Source of the DNA: an uncultured Clostridia bacterium
GTDB taxonomy: Bacteria > Bacillota > Clostridia > Christensenellales > UBA1242
NCBI GenBank assembly: GCA_949841045.1
Contig: CATKXS010000001.1
Coordinates: forward strand, 1 to 60,716
Direction of reading: 5' to 3'
DNA length: 60,716 bases
Under the pieces are notes generated by a model that searched no databases, was not told where the DNA came from, and worked only from the letters and a program-made list of their open reading frames with translations. Position 1 is the stretch's first letter, and each line of letters opens with the position of its first letter. Positions 51,462 through 60,507 of the stretch are shown here, in pieces. The translations under genes and the position numbers were made by a program.

Positions 51462-52223
51462 ATGATTTTATACGGCGATTATCATACACATACAAAATAC
51501 TCTAGGCATGGACACGGCAAGGGCACTATCTTAGAGAACGCTTCTGTTGCGCTCAATAAAGGACTTAGACAAATCGCTATTACAGACCATGGCTTCAACC
51601 ATAAATGTTTTGGTGTTCGCAGAAAGGACATGGCAGAAGTTAAAGATGATATTTTAAATGCAAGGGAAGTTACAGGCGTTGACATACTACTTGGCGTTGA
51701 GGCAAACTTAACTTCGCAGAAAGGCGACATTGATATTAAAGAAAGCGATTTTGAATTTTTGGATATACTTTTGATGGGTCACCATAGACTTGTCAAAATG
51801 GAAAGTTATGATGACCAATTCAAACTTAATATTGCAAATATGATTGGCTCTCCATATGCTCCAAGTAAGGAGAGGTTAAATAGAAATACCACAGCTTTTT
51901 TAAGAGCGCTAGATAAATATCCTATTGATGTAATCACGCACTTAAATTATGGGTATCCAACTGACACGCTTGCAGTTGCAAGACTTGCAAAAGAGAAAGG
52001 TACGCTTGTTGAACTTAACGGGAAAAGAATAAATTTTACAGACCGAGAAATGGATATAATGGCAAGTGAAGGAGTTAAATTTATCGTCAATTCAGATGCT
52101 CACAGCCCACAGCGTGTTGGGGAATGTAACAATGCTTTTAACTTAATATTTAGACTTGGTATTCCTCTTTCGCTTATAGTCAACATTGACAAGATACCAA
52201 AATTTTCAACAAAGAGAGGTTAA
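51462..52223 (+). CDS. PHP-domain phosphoesterase
   Basis: 253 aa stand-alone PHP fold. Metal ligands lie in DYHTHTKYSRHGHGKGT, AITDHG, GVEANL, MGHH, THLNY and NSDAHSPQRVG. Related proteins are phosphatases or nucleases of YcdX type. GGGGGA ribosome-binding site; whiA follows after 2 nt, so the two are one operon. Confidence 0.88.
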   Translation: MILYGDYHTHTKYSRHGHGKGTILENASVALNKGLRQIAITDHGFNHKCFGVRRKDMAEVKDDILNAREVTGVDILLGVEANLTSQKGDIDIKESDFEFLDILLMGHHRLVKMESYDDQFKLNIANMIGSPYAPSKERLNRNTTAFLRALDKYPIDVITHLNYGYPTDTLAVARLAKEKGTLVELNGKRINFTDREMDIMASEGVKFIVNSDAHSPQRVGECNNAFNLIFRLGIPLSLIVNIDKIPKFSTKRG

Positions 52224-52225
52224 AA

Positions 52226-53191
52226 TTGAGTTTTGCTAAAGACAGCAAATTGGAGATAATTGAGGAAAAACTTGAGGACGCAGATTGTGCTCAGGCTTTT
52301 TTGTCTGGGCTTTTAAGGGCATGCGGAAATATAAACTTAAATAGCGATGGCATTAGCACTGATATAACAACAGACTTTAAGGAAATTTATGAATTTTTAA
52401 ATGAACTTGTTGAACAGCTTTATGGCGAGAAATTAACGCTTGATATATTCGATGACCATATTATAAACAAAACCATCTATTATAGAATCGCTTTTCCAAA
52501 GGCGATTTCAATGCAAGTGCTTAAAGATTGTTCACTCATAAATAGCGAAGAACAATTTAATTTTGACGGTGAGATTGATGAGAATTTAATTCCCGATGAG
52601 GCAACAAAACTCGCCTTTTTAAAGGGGGCATATGTAGGTTGTGCGACTTCAAGTATAAAACTCAGTGAACTAGGCTCACGCAGTCCTACGACAGGTTATC
52701 ATGTTGAATTTGCCTCTCATCATAATATCTTTCTTGAAGGCGTATGCAAAATTTTAAAAGATTTCAATATTTCAAGTAAGATTGCTTCAAGAAAAAAAAT
52801 ATTTGTTCTTTATATTAAAGATAGTGAAGCTATTAAAGATTTGCTTGCCCTTCTTGGTGCAAATCAAAGCGTGCTTGACCTTTCAGATGAAATGGCAAAG
52901 AGGGACCTGAGAAATACAGTAAATAGACAAGTCAATTGCATAAATGCGAATATAAACAAGACTGTTGAAGCGAGCATGAAACAGATAACTGCAATAAATT
53001 ATATAAACAAAAAAATCGGGCTTGAAAGTTTGCCAGAGGACCTGCAAGAGGTGGCGGTTTTAAGACTTGCTAATCCGCAAGAAAGCATGGAAGAACTTTT
53101 AAAACTTTCAACGATAAAACTTACAAAAAGCGGACTAAATCATAGATTTAGACGAATATTAAAAATTGCCGAATTACTTAAAGACAAATAA
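52226..53191 (+). CDS. whiA: DNA-binding protein WhiA
   Basis: 321 aa. LAGLIDADG-like N-terminal domain (CAQAFLSGLLRACGNINL, KLAFLKGAYVGCATSS, YHVEFASHH) and a C-terminal helix-turn-helix (LPEDLQEVAVLRLANPQESM, KSGLNHRFRRI). Cell-division-linked regulator in Gram-positives. TTG start at 52226, giving MSFAKDSK as in other WhiA proteins, with GAGAGG 6 nt upstream. Confidence 0.95.
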   Translation: MSFAKDSKLEIIEEKLEDADCAQAFLSGLLRACGNINLNSDGISTDITTDFKEIYEFLNELVEQLYGEKLTLDIFDDHIINKTIYYRIAFPKAISMQVLKDCSLINSEEQFNFDGEIDENLIPDEATKLAFLKGAYVGCATSSIKLSELGSRSPTTGYHVEFASHHNIFLEGVCKILKDFNISSKIASRKKIFVLYIKDSEAIKDLLALLGANQSVLDLSDEMAKRDLRNTVNRQVNCINANINKTVEASMKQITAINYINKKIGLESLPEDLQEVAVLRLANPQESMEELLKLSTIKLTKSGLNHRFRRILKIAELLKDK

Positions 53192-53202
53192 ACGGGGGAG
53201 AA

Positions 53203-56200
53203 ATGAAAGATTTTGTTCATTTGCATGTGCATACAGAATATAGCCTTCTTGACGGTCTTGCGCGAATTGAAAAGCTTGTAGATATGGTCAAAGAACGTGG
53301 CTGGAAATCTATTGCGATTACCGACCATGGAAACATGTATGGTACTATAAAATTCTTTGAAGCGTGTGTTACAAAAGGGATTAAACCTATTATTGGCGAA
53401 GAGTTTTATATTTGCCATGATATGAAATCAAGAACAAATAGAAATGATACTGGACACCTTATTCTTCTTGCAAAGAATAATACAGGTTATCAAAACTTAT
53501 TAAAGCTTTCTTCTTATGCATACCTTGACGGTATGTATTATAAGCCAAGAATTGATTATGACCTTCTTGAGAAATATAGCGAAGGTCTTATTTGCCTCTC
53601 TGCCTGCCTTGCAGGGCATATCCCTCAGGCTATTTTAAGACGAGAATTTGAAGAGGCTGACAGGCTTGCACTTTGGTTTAAAAAGCTTTTCGGTGAAGAT
53701 TTTTATCTTGAAATTCAAAACCACAATATTCCAGAGGAGAAAGAGGTCTTAGTCCATCTTGCCGAGATGAGCAAAAGACTAGATATTCCTCTTGTTGCAA
53801 CAAATGACGTTCACTACTTAAATAAAGAGGATAGTGAGCTTCAAGACGTTCTTATGTGCGTTCAAATGGGCAAGACCTTTGATGACCCAGATAGAATGAA
53901 GTTTGACACAGAGGAGTTTTATCTCAAAACCTATGAAGAAATGGAAGAAGCTCTTCCAGGCTTTACTGACGCTCTTGATAGAACGCTTGAAATCGCTGAA
54001 AAGTGTAATATAAATATTAAAACAAAGTCTTTGCGTGAAGCGGCTGAGGCGGGCAATAACTTGGTCCCAGATGAAGATAAACTTGGCGCAACTGACAACT
54101 TCATTCCAAAATACATACCTGATACAGGAGAAACGCCATTCCAGTTTCTTTCTCGTATGGCGTGGGAAGGACTTGCTCGCAATTATAACAATTCAGCACC
54201 AAAAGAGTATGAAGAAAGACTAGAAATGGAGCTTAATACAATCAACAAACTTGGTTATGTTGAGTACTTCCTTATTGTTTGGGACTATATCAATTTTGCA
54301 CGTGAAAATGATATTCCAGTCGGACCAGGACGTGGCTCTGGTGCAGGTAGCTTGGTTGCTTATACCACTGGAATTACACAAGTTGACCCAATGAAGTATG
54401 ATTTATTCTTTGATAGATTTATTAACCCAGAACGTGTATCCATGCCCGACTTCGACGTTGACTTTTGTATGGATAGACGTGGCGAGGTTATTGAATATGC
54501 TAAAAGAAGATATGGCGCTGACCATGTTGCAAACATTGTAACCTATGGAAACATGCAGGCAAAGAACGCCATTAAAGACGTTGCCAGAGTACTCCGTTAT
54601 CCTTACTCTGAAGTAGATAAAATCACCAAAGAAATTCCAGGTAAACCAACACATAAACCACCAGTTCTCGAATACTATTTCGGGAAAACAGGGAAGGAAG
54701 AGGATGAAAAATACATAATTCCTGAACTTAAACAGATGTACGAAAATGACGACCAAGTTAAGCGTATCGTTGATATGGCGATTAAGCTTGAGGGCGTTCC
54801 AAGAAATATTTCAATGCACGCCGCAGGTGTTTTGATTTCGCCAGACCCCGTTTTCGACCATGTTCCTATGGCAAAGAGCGGTAACGATGAAATTACTCAA
54901 TTTGATATGACCGAGCTTGAACACTTAGGACTTCTCAAAATGGACTTCTTAGGTCTTAGAACACTTACTGATATTCACAAAGCTCTTAAGTATATCAAGG
55001 AAGGACACGGCGTAGATATTGACTTTACCAAAATGTCGTATGATGACCCAGAAGTTTACAAGATGATAAGTGCAGGAAGAACTGAAGCCGTTTTCCAGCT
55101 TGAAGGTGGCGGTATGAAGAAGTTCATGAAAGACCTCCAACCAAGCTGTCTCGAAGACATTATCGCCGGCGTGTCCCTATATCGTCCAGGTCCTATGGAC
55201 TTTATTCCAAAGTTCATTAAGGGTAAGAAAAACCCAGAACTAATTTCTTATGAAGACCCTTGCCTTGAACCTATTTTAAGCATGAGCTACGGCTGTATTG
55301 TGTACCAAGAGCAGGTTATGAAAATCTTCCAGGTTATGGCAGGCTTCAGTCTGGGCGGCGCGGACAATGTGCGCCGTATTATGAGTAAGAAAAAGCCAGA
55401 AAAACTTCCACCTGAAAAGAAGAAGTTTATTTATGGCTGGGAAGACCCAGAAGGTAAGCTCAAACCAATTCCAGGAGCAATCGCACTCGGCCATGATAAA
55501 GAAGTATCTGAACGCGTGTTCGAACAAATGGCGAAGTTTGCAGGTTACGCCTTCAATAAATCCCACGCCGCTGCTTACGCGTATGTAACTTATCAGACTG
55601 GCTATTTGAAAGCGCACTATGAGGTTGAATATTTGACCGCCGTTCTTAATAACCGTATTACAAACGCCGACCTTGTAAAGAAATATACCAATTATGCAAG
55701 GGTGGAAGGCTTTGCAATTTATCCACCTGATATTAATAAGTCTGTTACCGAATTCAAGGTTGAAAACGGAAATATTCGTTTCGGTCTCGGCGCTCTTAAA
55801 CATGTAGGTACTGGTCTTATTGACAGCATTGTTGAAGAAAGGGAAAGGAGTGGAGAATTTAAAAGCTTTGAAGATTTCCTAAGACGTGTTACTGCAAACT
55901 CGCTAAATAAAAAATCAATGGAAGCGCTTGTTCTTAGTGGTGCGTTTGACTCATTTGGGCACCCACGTTCTCAACTTATGGAAGCTTTCCCAAAATTTAT
56001 GGAGCTTGTCAGTGCGGATAGAAAAGCAAAAGCTGCAGGACAATTTTCATTCTTTGATACCTTCCAAGAGGAGACAGAGTCGGTAAATAAAATTGACTAT
56101 CCAAACATAAAAGAATTCAATAAAGAGACCTTACTTAAATATGAAAAGGAATTTGTAGGAATTTATCTTTCAGGTCATCCTCTTGATGATTATCTTGATA

Positions 56201-56865
56201 AGTTTGAAAAATTTAATTTTACCTCTGACATGATGCCTGATGTGGGCGGAAATGATATGCCTGGAGGCGGTGAAAACGAAGAAATTGAAGAGCAGTCAGA
56301 AAACTTCGATTATGAGGCTGAGGAAGGCGAAGATGAGGAAAGAGTAGAACAGGTAGACGACAATAAAGTTAAAGACGGCCAGCCAGTGATTGGCGGAGGA
56401 ATTATAAAAGCTGTCAAAAAGATTATGACAAAGACGGGCAATATGGCGTTTCTCACAATTGAAGACCTTGACGGAACATTTGATGTCATGCTTTTCAGTA
56501 AACTCTATAGCCGTTTTAAAGATATTGCAGTCGAAGATAATCTTGTCACTGTTAAAGGCAAAGTGTCAATCAGAGATGGCAAATCTCCTTGTATAGTTGC
56601 TGATTCTCTTTATTCTTGGGAAAGAGCGGAAAACACCGAGGTTGTACAAGAAAAGAAGGTTTATCTAAGGTTTGATACTAAAAATATTGATATATACAAT
56701 AGTGTAAAGAAAATTTCAGCGAGTTATCCAGGAAATTCGCCAATTGTGGTTAAATGCACCTCAACTGGAAAACTTTTCTCATTCAATACAAAAGTTGATA
56801 TAAACAATTATCTAACCAATGAACTCACAGGCCTACTTGGTGAAGATAATGTTGTTATAAGATAA
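53203..56865 (+). CDS. dnaE: DNA polymerase III subunit alpha (DnaE)
   Basis: 1220 aa. PHP domain with its histidines kept (HLHVHTEYSLLDG, ITDHGNMYG, TNDVHYL), palm GPGRGSGAGS (from residue 374) and PDFDVDF (415-421, catalytic Asps), fingers, and an OB fold (~1060-1140, MAFLTIEDLDGTFDVMLFSK). A Gly- and Glu-rich acidic stretch (~1012-1058) precedes the OB fold. No 3'-5' exonuclease domain, so it is not PolC. Follows whiA by 11 nt with GGGGGAG. Confidence 0.96.
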   Translation: MKDFVHLHVHTEYSLLDGLARIEKLVDMVKERGWKSIAITDHGNMYGTIKFFEACVTKGIKPIIGEEFYICHDMKSRTNRNDTGHLILLAKNNTGYQNLLKLSSYAYLDGMYYKPRIDYDLLEKYSEGLICLSACLAGHIPQAILRREFEEADRLALWFKKLFGEDFYLEIQNHNIPEEKEVLVHLAEMSKRLDIPLVATNDVHYLNKEDSELQDVLMCVQMGKTFDDPDRMKFDTEEFYLKTYEEMEEALPGFTDALDRTLEIAEKCNINIKTKSLREAAEAGNNLVPDEDKLGATDNFIPKYIPDTGETPFQFLSRMAWEGLARNYNNSAPKEYEERLEMELNTINKLGYVEYFLIVWDYINFARENDIPVGPGRGSGAGSLVAYTTGITQVDPMKYDLFFDRFINPERVSMPDFDVDFCMDRRGEVIEYAKRRYGADHVANIVTYGNMQAKNAIKDVARVLRYPYSEVDKITKEIPGKPTHKPPVLEYYFGKTGKEEDEKYIIPELKQMYENDDQVKRIVDMAIKLEGVPRNISMHAAGVLISPDPVFDHVPMAKSGNDEITQFDMTELEHLGLLKMDFLGLRTLTDIHKALKYIKEGHGVDIDFTKMSYDDPEVYKMISAGRTEAVFQLEGGGMKKFMKDLQPSCLEDIIAGVSLYRPGPMDFIPKFIKGKKNPELISYEDPCLEPILSMSYGCIVYQEQVMKIFQVMAGFSLGGADNVRRIMSKKKPEKLPPEKKKFIYGWEDPEGKLKPIPGAIALGHDKEVSERVFEQMAKFAGYAFNKSHAAAYAYVTYQTGYLKAHYEVEYLTAVLNNRITNADLVKKYTNYARVEGFAIYPPDINKSVTEFKVENGNIRFGLGALKHVGTGLIDSIVEERERSGEFKSFEDFLRRVTANSLNKKSMEALVLSGAFDSFGHPRSQLMEAFPKFMELVSADRKAKAAGQFSFFDTFQEETESVNKIDYPNIKEFNKETLLKYEKEFVGIYLSGHPLDDYLDKFEKFNFTSDMMPDVGGNDMPGGGENEEIEEQSENFDYEAEEGEDEERVEQVDDNKVKDGQPVIGGGIIKAVKKIMTKTGNMAFLTIEDLDGTFDVMLFSKLYSRFKDIAVEDNLVTVKGKVSIRDGKSPCIVADSLYSWERAENTEVVQEKKVYLRFDTKNIDIYNSVKKISASYPGNSPIVVKCTSTGKLFSFNTKVDINNYLTNELTGLLGEDNVVIR

Positions 56866-56884
56866 ACTAGATAAAGCTTAAAAT

Positions 56885-56910
56885 AGAACTGCATAATGCA
56901 GTTCTTTTTT
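56885..56910. terminator. Bidirectional terminator
   Basis: AGAACTGCA / TGCAGTTCT (56885-56905) with T run. Stops dnaE and the opposing 56912 gene. Confidence 0.88.
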
Positions 56911-56911
56911 G

Positions 56912-57124
56912 TTAGTAGGGTGGAAAATACTGATTGTACTCCTTATCCTCTATATGTATTAAATAAGGATAAACCCTTGATAAAAATTTACATTCAATAT
57001 CTCTATAAGCATCTTTTTCAGTTTTAAAGATTTTAGCGTCCTTAATATTTTTAGTAAATGTGCCAATGCTATCCTTTTTTAAATAGTATTCGTCATAAGT
57101 TTTTATAACCCAAACCTGTTTCAT
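56912..57124 (-). CDS. Small protein, 70 aa
   Basis: Unknown; soluble and aromatic-rich (WVIKTYDEYYLKKDS). GGAGG upstream of the ATG and a consensus promoter at 57195-57167. Divergent from the XRE regulator at 57256. Confidence 0.72.
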   Translation of the reverse strand: MKQVWVIKTYDEYYLKKDSIGTFTKNIKDAKIFKTEKDAYRDIECKFLSRVYPYLIHIEDKEYNQYFPPY

Positions 57125-57166
57125 TTCTTACCTCCATGCAGTTTAAAATCAACTGTCCCGACAAAC

Positions 57167-57195
57167 ATTATAGTCTAAAATAAACTGTTGGTCAA
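57167..57195 (-). promoter_or_regulatory. Promoter of the 70-aa gene
   Basis: Minus strand TTGACC (57195-57190), 17-nt spacer, TATAAT (57172-57167). Confidence 0.8.
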
Positions 57196-57212
57196 CAATT
57201 TTTAGTTAATAT

Positions 57213-57241
57213 TTGAATAATTTTTAATAAAATTGTATAAT
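57213..57241 (+). promoter_or_regulatory. Promoter of the XRE regulator
   Basis: TTGAAT (57213-57218), 17-nt spacer, TATAAT (57236-57241); the ATG is 15 nt further, after a weak AGGTG. Confidence 0.78.
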
Positions 57242-57255
57242 ATGCTAGGTGAAAT

Positions 57256-57555
57256 ATGAATATTAAAAAATATAGACTTTTAAGAGGGCTTTCTCAAAAA
57301 GAAATAGCAGAAAAAATACATACAACACAAAGCAATTATAGTAAATATGAACTAGGTTCTCTTGAACCTAGTATAACAACATTTATTTTGTTATCAAAAA
57401 TATTTAATGTGTCTATTGATGAATTAGTTGGAAATGATAATATTGCAAAGGGGAATAGAAAGGAACTTTTAGAGAAAATAAGCCTTTTGACTGACGAAGA
57501 GTGTAAGAAACTTTGCAATTATGCAGAGGGGATACTTGCCAACAGAAATAAATAA
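57256..57555 (+). CDS. XRE-family transcriptional regulator, 99 aa
   Basis: N-terminal helix-turn-helix (LLRGLSQKEIAEKIHTTQSN, YSKYELGSLEPSI, FNVSIDELVGN) and a ~35-residue helical tail (RKELLEKISLLTDEECKKLC). The intergenic region to the divergent 70-aa gene is the likely target, but I see no perfect operator palindrome there, unlike at 17055. Confidence 0.88.
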   Translation: MNIKKYRLLRGLSQKEIAEKIHTTQSNYSKYELGSLEPSITTFILLSKIFNVSIDELVGNDNIAKGNRKELLEKISLLTDEECKKLCNYAEGILANRNK

Positions 57556-57563
57556 ATCTAAAC

Positions 57564-57591
57564 AAAAAAGATAGCAGAGGCTATCTTTTTT
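57564..57591 (+). terminator. Terminator
   Basis: AAAAAAGATAGC / GCTATCTTTTTT around AGAG. Confidence 0.88.
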
Positions 57592-57698
57592 ACATTTTAA
57601 AACAATTGAAATCTTTAAAAAGTTATTTTACAAAAAAAGGAATAGAGTTTTGGTCATTACAAAAAATTAAATTAGTTTAAATAATTTTAATAAAATTC

Positions 57699-57727
57699 TT
57701 GACAAATACTTTTAACTGTGATATTAT
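57699..57727 (+). promoter_or_regulatory. Promoter of the tRNA array
   Basis: TTGACA (57699-57704), 17-nt spacer, TATTAT (57722-57727), 16 nt before tRNA-Gly. Confidence 0.85.
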
Positions 57728-57743
57728 TTTATAGTTAGTATTT

Positions 57744-57817
57744 GCAGGTGTAGTTCAGTGGCAGAACACTAGCCTTCCAAGCTGGTTGCGAGGGTCCGAT
57801 TCCCTTCACCTGCTCCA
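57744..57817 (+). tRNA. tRNA-Gly (TCC)
   Basis: 74 nt with encoded CCA. Acceptor GCAGGTG/CACCTGC, anticodon loop CTTCCAA, T loop GTCCGATT region. Confidence 0.95.
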
Positions 57818-57820
57818 TAG

Positions 57821-57897
<77 letters not shown>

Positions 57898-58020
57898 ACA
57901 ACCTTTTTCTGAAAGTGCTCTGTAATTTTCTTGTAAATATTGCGGAGTACATAGCAGGGGTCCCCGAATAAATTATAGGGGAGGGAAACAACCGAGCATA
58001 AAAGCAGGTTGTCGCGTTAT
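57898..58020 (+). other. Spacer with hairpins between tRNA-Arg and tRNA-His
   Basis: Contains GGGGTCCCC (57957-57965), a CCCC/GGGG pair around an AT loop (57962-57982) and ACAACC/GGTTGT (57988-58012). No gene. It resembles the hairpin-bearing stretches that interrupt the broken tRNA-Lys copies. Confidence 0.5.
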
Positions 58021-58097
58021 GGTGGTCTTAGTTCAGTTGGCAGAACGCCAGATTGTGGCTCTGGAGGTCAAGGGTTCGACCCCCTTAGATCACCCCA
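58021..58097 (+). tRNA. tRNA-His (GTG)
   Basis: 77 nt including the encoded G-1 (58021) opposite C73 (58094), the His identity pair. Acceptor GTGGTCT/AGATCAC, anticodon loop TTGTGGC. Confidence 0.95.
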
Positions 58098-58113
58098 TAT
58101 TTATCTTTACTAT

Positions 58114-58189
58114 TGGGGTGTCGCCAAGTGGTAAGGCATTGGATTCTGATTCCAACATTGCGTAGGTTCGAGTCCTACCACCCCAGCCA
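58114..58189 (+). tRNA. tRNA-Gln (CTG)
   Basis: 76 nt with CCA. Acceptor TGGGGTG/CACCCCA, anticodon loop TTCTGAT, T loop TTCGAGT. Confidence 0.95.
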
Positions 58190-58209
58190 AAATAAGAGGT
58201 TATTACTAT

Positions 58210-58284
58210 TGGGGTGTCGCCAAGCGGTAAGGCACAAGATTTTGATTCTTGCATTCGTAGGTTCAAATCCTGCCACCCCAGCCA
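58210..58284 (+). tRNA. tRNA-Gln (TTG)
   Basis: 75 nt with CCA. Same acceptor stem as the preceding tRNA-Gln; anticodon loop TTTTGAT. The two genes form a diverged tandem pair that reads both Gln codons. Confidence 0.95.
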
Positions 58285-58311
58285 AAAACTTTTTATAAGT
58301 TTAAAACCTAT

Positions 58312-58400
58312 GGTTTACTAGCTCAGTTGGTAGAGCACTTGACTTAGCGCCAAGACCAAAGGTCTGCGTATGGAGCGTCAGCGGAATTAAATCAAGGGGT
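58312..58400 (+). pseudogene. tRNA-Lys copy interrupted in the anticodon loop
   Basis: 58312-58345 equals the 5' half of the intact tRNA-Lys up to GACTT. About 43 nt (58346-58388, with hairpin AGACC-AAA-GGTCT) follow, then AATCAAGGGGT (58390-58400). The T arm and acceptor 3' strand are absent. Nonfunctional. Confidence 0.85.
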
Positions 58401-58462
58401 GCCGTTTAAATTTTAATAATTAACATTTTCTATTGTCCGCAATGACGAAAAACTACAAATTC

Positions 58463-58538
58463 GGTTTACTAGCTCAGTTGGTAGAGCACTTGACTTTTAA
58501 TCAAGGGGTCCCGGGTTCGAGTCCCGGGTAAGCCACCA
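58463..58538 (+). tRNA. tRNA-Lys (TTT)
   Basis: 76 nt with CCA. Acceptor GGTTTAC/GTAAGCC, anticodon stem CTTGA/TCAAG with loop CTTTTAA, T arm CCCGG-GTTCGAG-TCCGGG type. Confidence 0.95.
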
Positions 58539-58540
58539 AA

Positions 58541-58566
58541 GCACTGGAATTTTCTGGTGTTTTTTT
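58541..58566 (+). terminator. Terminator of the tRNA array
   Basis: CACTGGA / TCTGGTG with two wobble pairs, then T7. Confidence 0.75.
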
Positions 58567-58579
58567 ATATTTAATTTAT

Positions 58580-58736
58580 CCCGGGACTAGCATATCTTCG
58601 ATATGCGATTGCGTCCGCAATCCGAACCCGTGACAGGTCCCAGTCGAAATTTCTTTGTTAAAAAATGTGGTGTGAAATTTGGCCATTCACTGTTGCTCCC
58701 AAGCAACGCTCATAACGAGTCCCGGGTAAGCCACCA
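58580..58736 (+). pseudogene. tRNA-Lys 3'-end remnant behind hairpin-rich DNA
   Basis: 58717-58736 repeats the last 20 nt of tRNA-Lys including CCA. In front of it lie three perfect hairpins instead of the tRNA body: GCATATC/GATATGC (58590-58606), GATTGCG/CGCAATC (58607-58622) and GTTGCT/AGCAAC (58692-58707). Confidence 0.75.
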
Positions 58737-58738
58737 AA

Positions 58739-58764
58739 GCACTAGATTTAACTAGTGTTTTTTT
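58739..58764 (+). terminator. Duplicate tRNA-Lys terminator
   Basis: CACTAG / CTAGTG then a T run; a diverged copy of the terminator at 58541, duplicated with the tRNA-Lys 3' end. Confidence 0.85.
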
Positions 58765-58854
58765 ATTTCTTTTTTGTTCTTAGGTGGTGATAAAATATTA
58801 AAATGCGACCGCATCAAAATTTTAAATTTAAAAGGCTTTATCTTTAATAATTTA

Positions 58855-58901
58855 TAAAAAATAGCTTAAAATTGGTGAAAAATCATCAAAATTAAGCTAT
58901 T
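58855..58901 (-). terminator. Terminator of gpmI
   Basis: AATAGCTTAA (58860-58869) / TTAAGCTATT (58892-58901) with T run on the minus strand. Confidence 0.85.
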
Positions 58902-58915
58902 TTTTGTTAATTTTC

Positions 58916-60418
58916 TTAAAAAAGTGGTTCTTCCATTGTATTTGGAATATCAATATTTAAAAGTTTTAAAACGGTTGGTGCGATATTTGCAATTGACTTT
59001 TTCTTCTTCAACTTTGCCTTTTGGTGTTTTTCACTGACAAGGATTACTGGCACTGGGTTGGTGGTATGTGAAGTTATCTTATTACCTTTCTTGTCAAACA
59101 TTTCCTCAGCATTGCCATGGTCAGCAGTTATTATGCAGTCGCCACCAGCCATAAGGGTTGCAAGGGCAAGAGCATAGGCTTGTTTTTCAACGCATGTGAT
59201 TGCCTCTTTTGCAGAATTGAAATTTCCAGTATGACCTATCATATCAGGGTTTGAATAATTAACTAATATAAAGTCATACTTTGCAGAAGCGATTGCGTCA
59301 AGCGTTTCTTCGGTGATTTCTATAGCTCTCATCTTAGGGTAGTATGAGAAATCCTGAGTATCAATGCTGTCAATAAGTTTTCGCTCTTCACCTTTGTAAG
59401 GTTCTTCAATGCCACCATTAAAATAGAAGGTCACATGTGCATATTTTGTTGTTTCGGCGATATGGAATTGTTTTAAACCATTTTTTGATATGATTGAGGC
59501 TAAATTATCTTCAATTCTAAGAGGAGGGTAAATCACATTAAGCGATTTAAATTCCTCTGAATATTGTTGCATTGGTGAAAATAGTAAGTTCTTAAAGAGT
59601 TTGGTTTTAAAGTGTTCAAACTTATTATTTGTTAGTGCATCAGTAAGTTCTCTTGCTCTATCAGAGCGGTAATTGAAGAAAATCACGCTATCGTTATCTT
59701 TGATTGTTCCTTCCTTTTCAATAAGGGTAGGTACAACAAATTCGTCAAAGACATTATTTTGATAACTTTCTTTTAAGGTGGTGATTGCGTCTTTTCCGCT
59801 GAAATTTTCACCATTTACTAAAACGTTGTATACTTTTTCTATCCTTTCATAGCGTTTTTCTCTATCCATAGCATATATGCGTCCAGATATAGAGGCGATT
59901 TTAAAAGTTGTATCTTTTATTTTTTCTTCGACCATAGTCAGATATTTTATGCCACTATCGACTGGGGTATCTCGTCCGTCAGTGAAGGCATGAATATATA
60001 CTTTTTCAAGTCCCATGTTTTTTGCCATATCAAGAATTGCAAACAGGTGATTTATGTGTGAGTGTACACCGCCGTCAGAAACAAGTCCCATGATATGAAG
60101 GGCAGAATTATTGTTTTTTGCATGATTTATTGCATTTTTTAACTTAATATTCTCAAAAAATTCACCATTTTTAATATCTTTGTCAATTTTAAGTAAGTCT
60201 TGGTATGACACACGACCTGAGCCCAAAGTTAAATGTCCAACCTCGCTGTTGCCCATTTGACCTTCTGGCAGACCAACAGCATTGCCACTTGCTTCTAATA
60301 ATCCATGAGGATATTTCTTGCAAAGTTTGTCTAGTTTTGGTGTTCCGGCAGACGATATTGCGTTGCCAAATTTATCTTTTTTGTAGCCAAATCCGTCTAA
60401 GATAATAAGTGTAACCAT
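58916..60418 (-). CDS. gpmI: 2,3-bisphosphoglycerate-independent phosphoglycerate mutase
   Basis: 500 aa, full length. Metal site LIILDGFG (D8), nucleophile S58 in MGNSEVGHLTLGSGR, DGRDTP, SGRIYAMDR, FNYRSDRARE and ITADHGNAEEM. Converts 3- to 2-phosphoglycerate in glycolysis using Mn2+. No other glycolytic genes are in the window. Confidence 0.96.
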   Translation of the reverse strand: MVTLIILDGFGYKKDKFGNAISSAGTPKLDKLCKKYPHGLLEASGNAVGLPEGQMGNSEVGHLTLGSGRVSYQDLLKIDKDIKNGEFFENIKLKNAINHAKNNNSALHIMGLVSDGGVHSHINHLFAILDMAKNMGLEKVYIHAFTDGRDTPVDSGIKYLTMVEEKIKDTTFKIASISGRIYAMDREKRYERIEKVYNVLVNGENFSGKDAITTLKESYQNNVFDEFVVPTLIEKEGTIKDNDSVIFFNYRSDRARELTDALTNNKFEHFKTKLFKNLLFSPMQQYSEEFKSLNVIYPPLRIEDNLASIISKNGLKQFHIAETTKYAHVTFYFNGGIEEPYKGEERKLIDSIDTQDFSYYPKMRAIEITEETLDAIASAKYDFILVNYSNPDMIGHTGNFNSAKEAITCVEKQAYALALATLMAGGDCIITADHGNAEEMFDKKGNKITSHTTNPVPVILVSEKHQKAKLKKKKSIANIAPTVLKLLNIDIPNTMEEPLF

Positions 60419-60507
60419 GTTTAAAATTCCTTTTAATTTATTAGTTTTTGCTTAAAAATGGCTATTTTTTGCCATTTTTTATTGATTTTTAATGATTTTT
60501 CATAAAA

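Noticed and set aside
58113-58298. Open frame across both tRNA-Gln genes
   Set aside because: It coincides with two clear cloverleaf tRNAs and repeats itself because the tRNAs are similar.
58312-58400. tRNA-Lys with an anticodon-loop intron
   Set aside because: The insert is only ~43 nt, too short for a group I intron, and the T arm and acceptor 3' strand are missing, so no functional tRNA could result.
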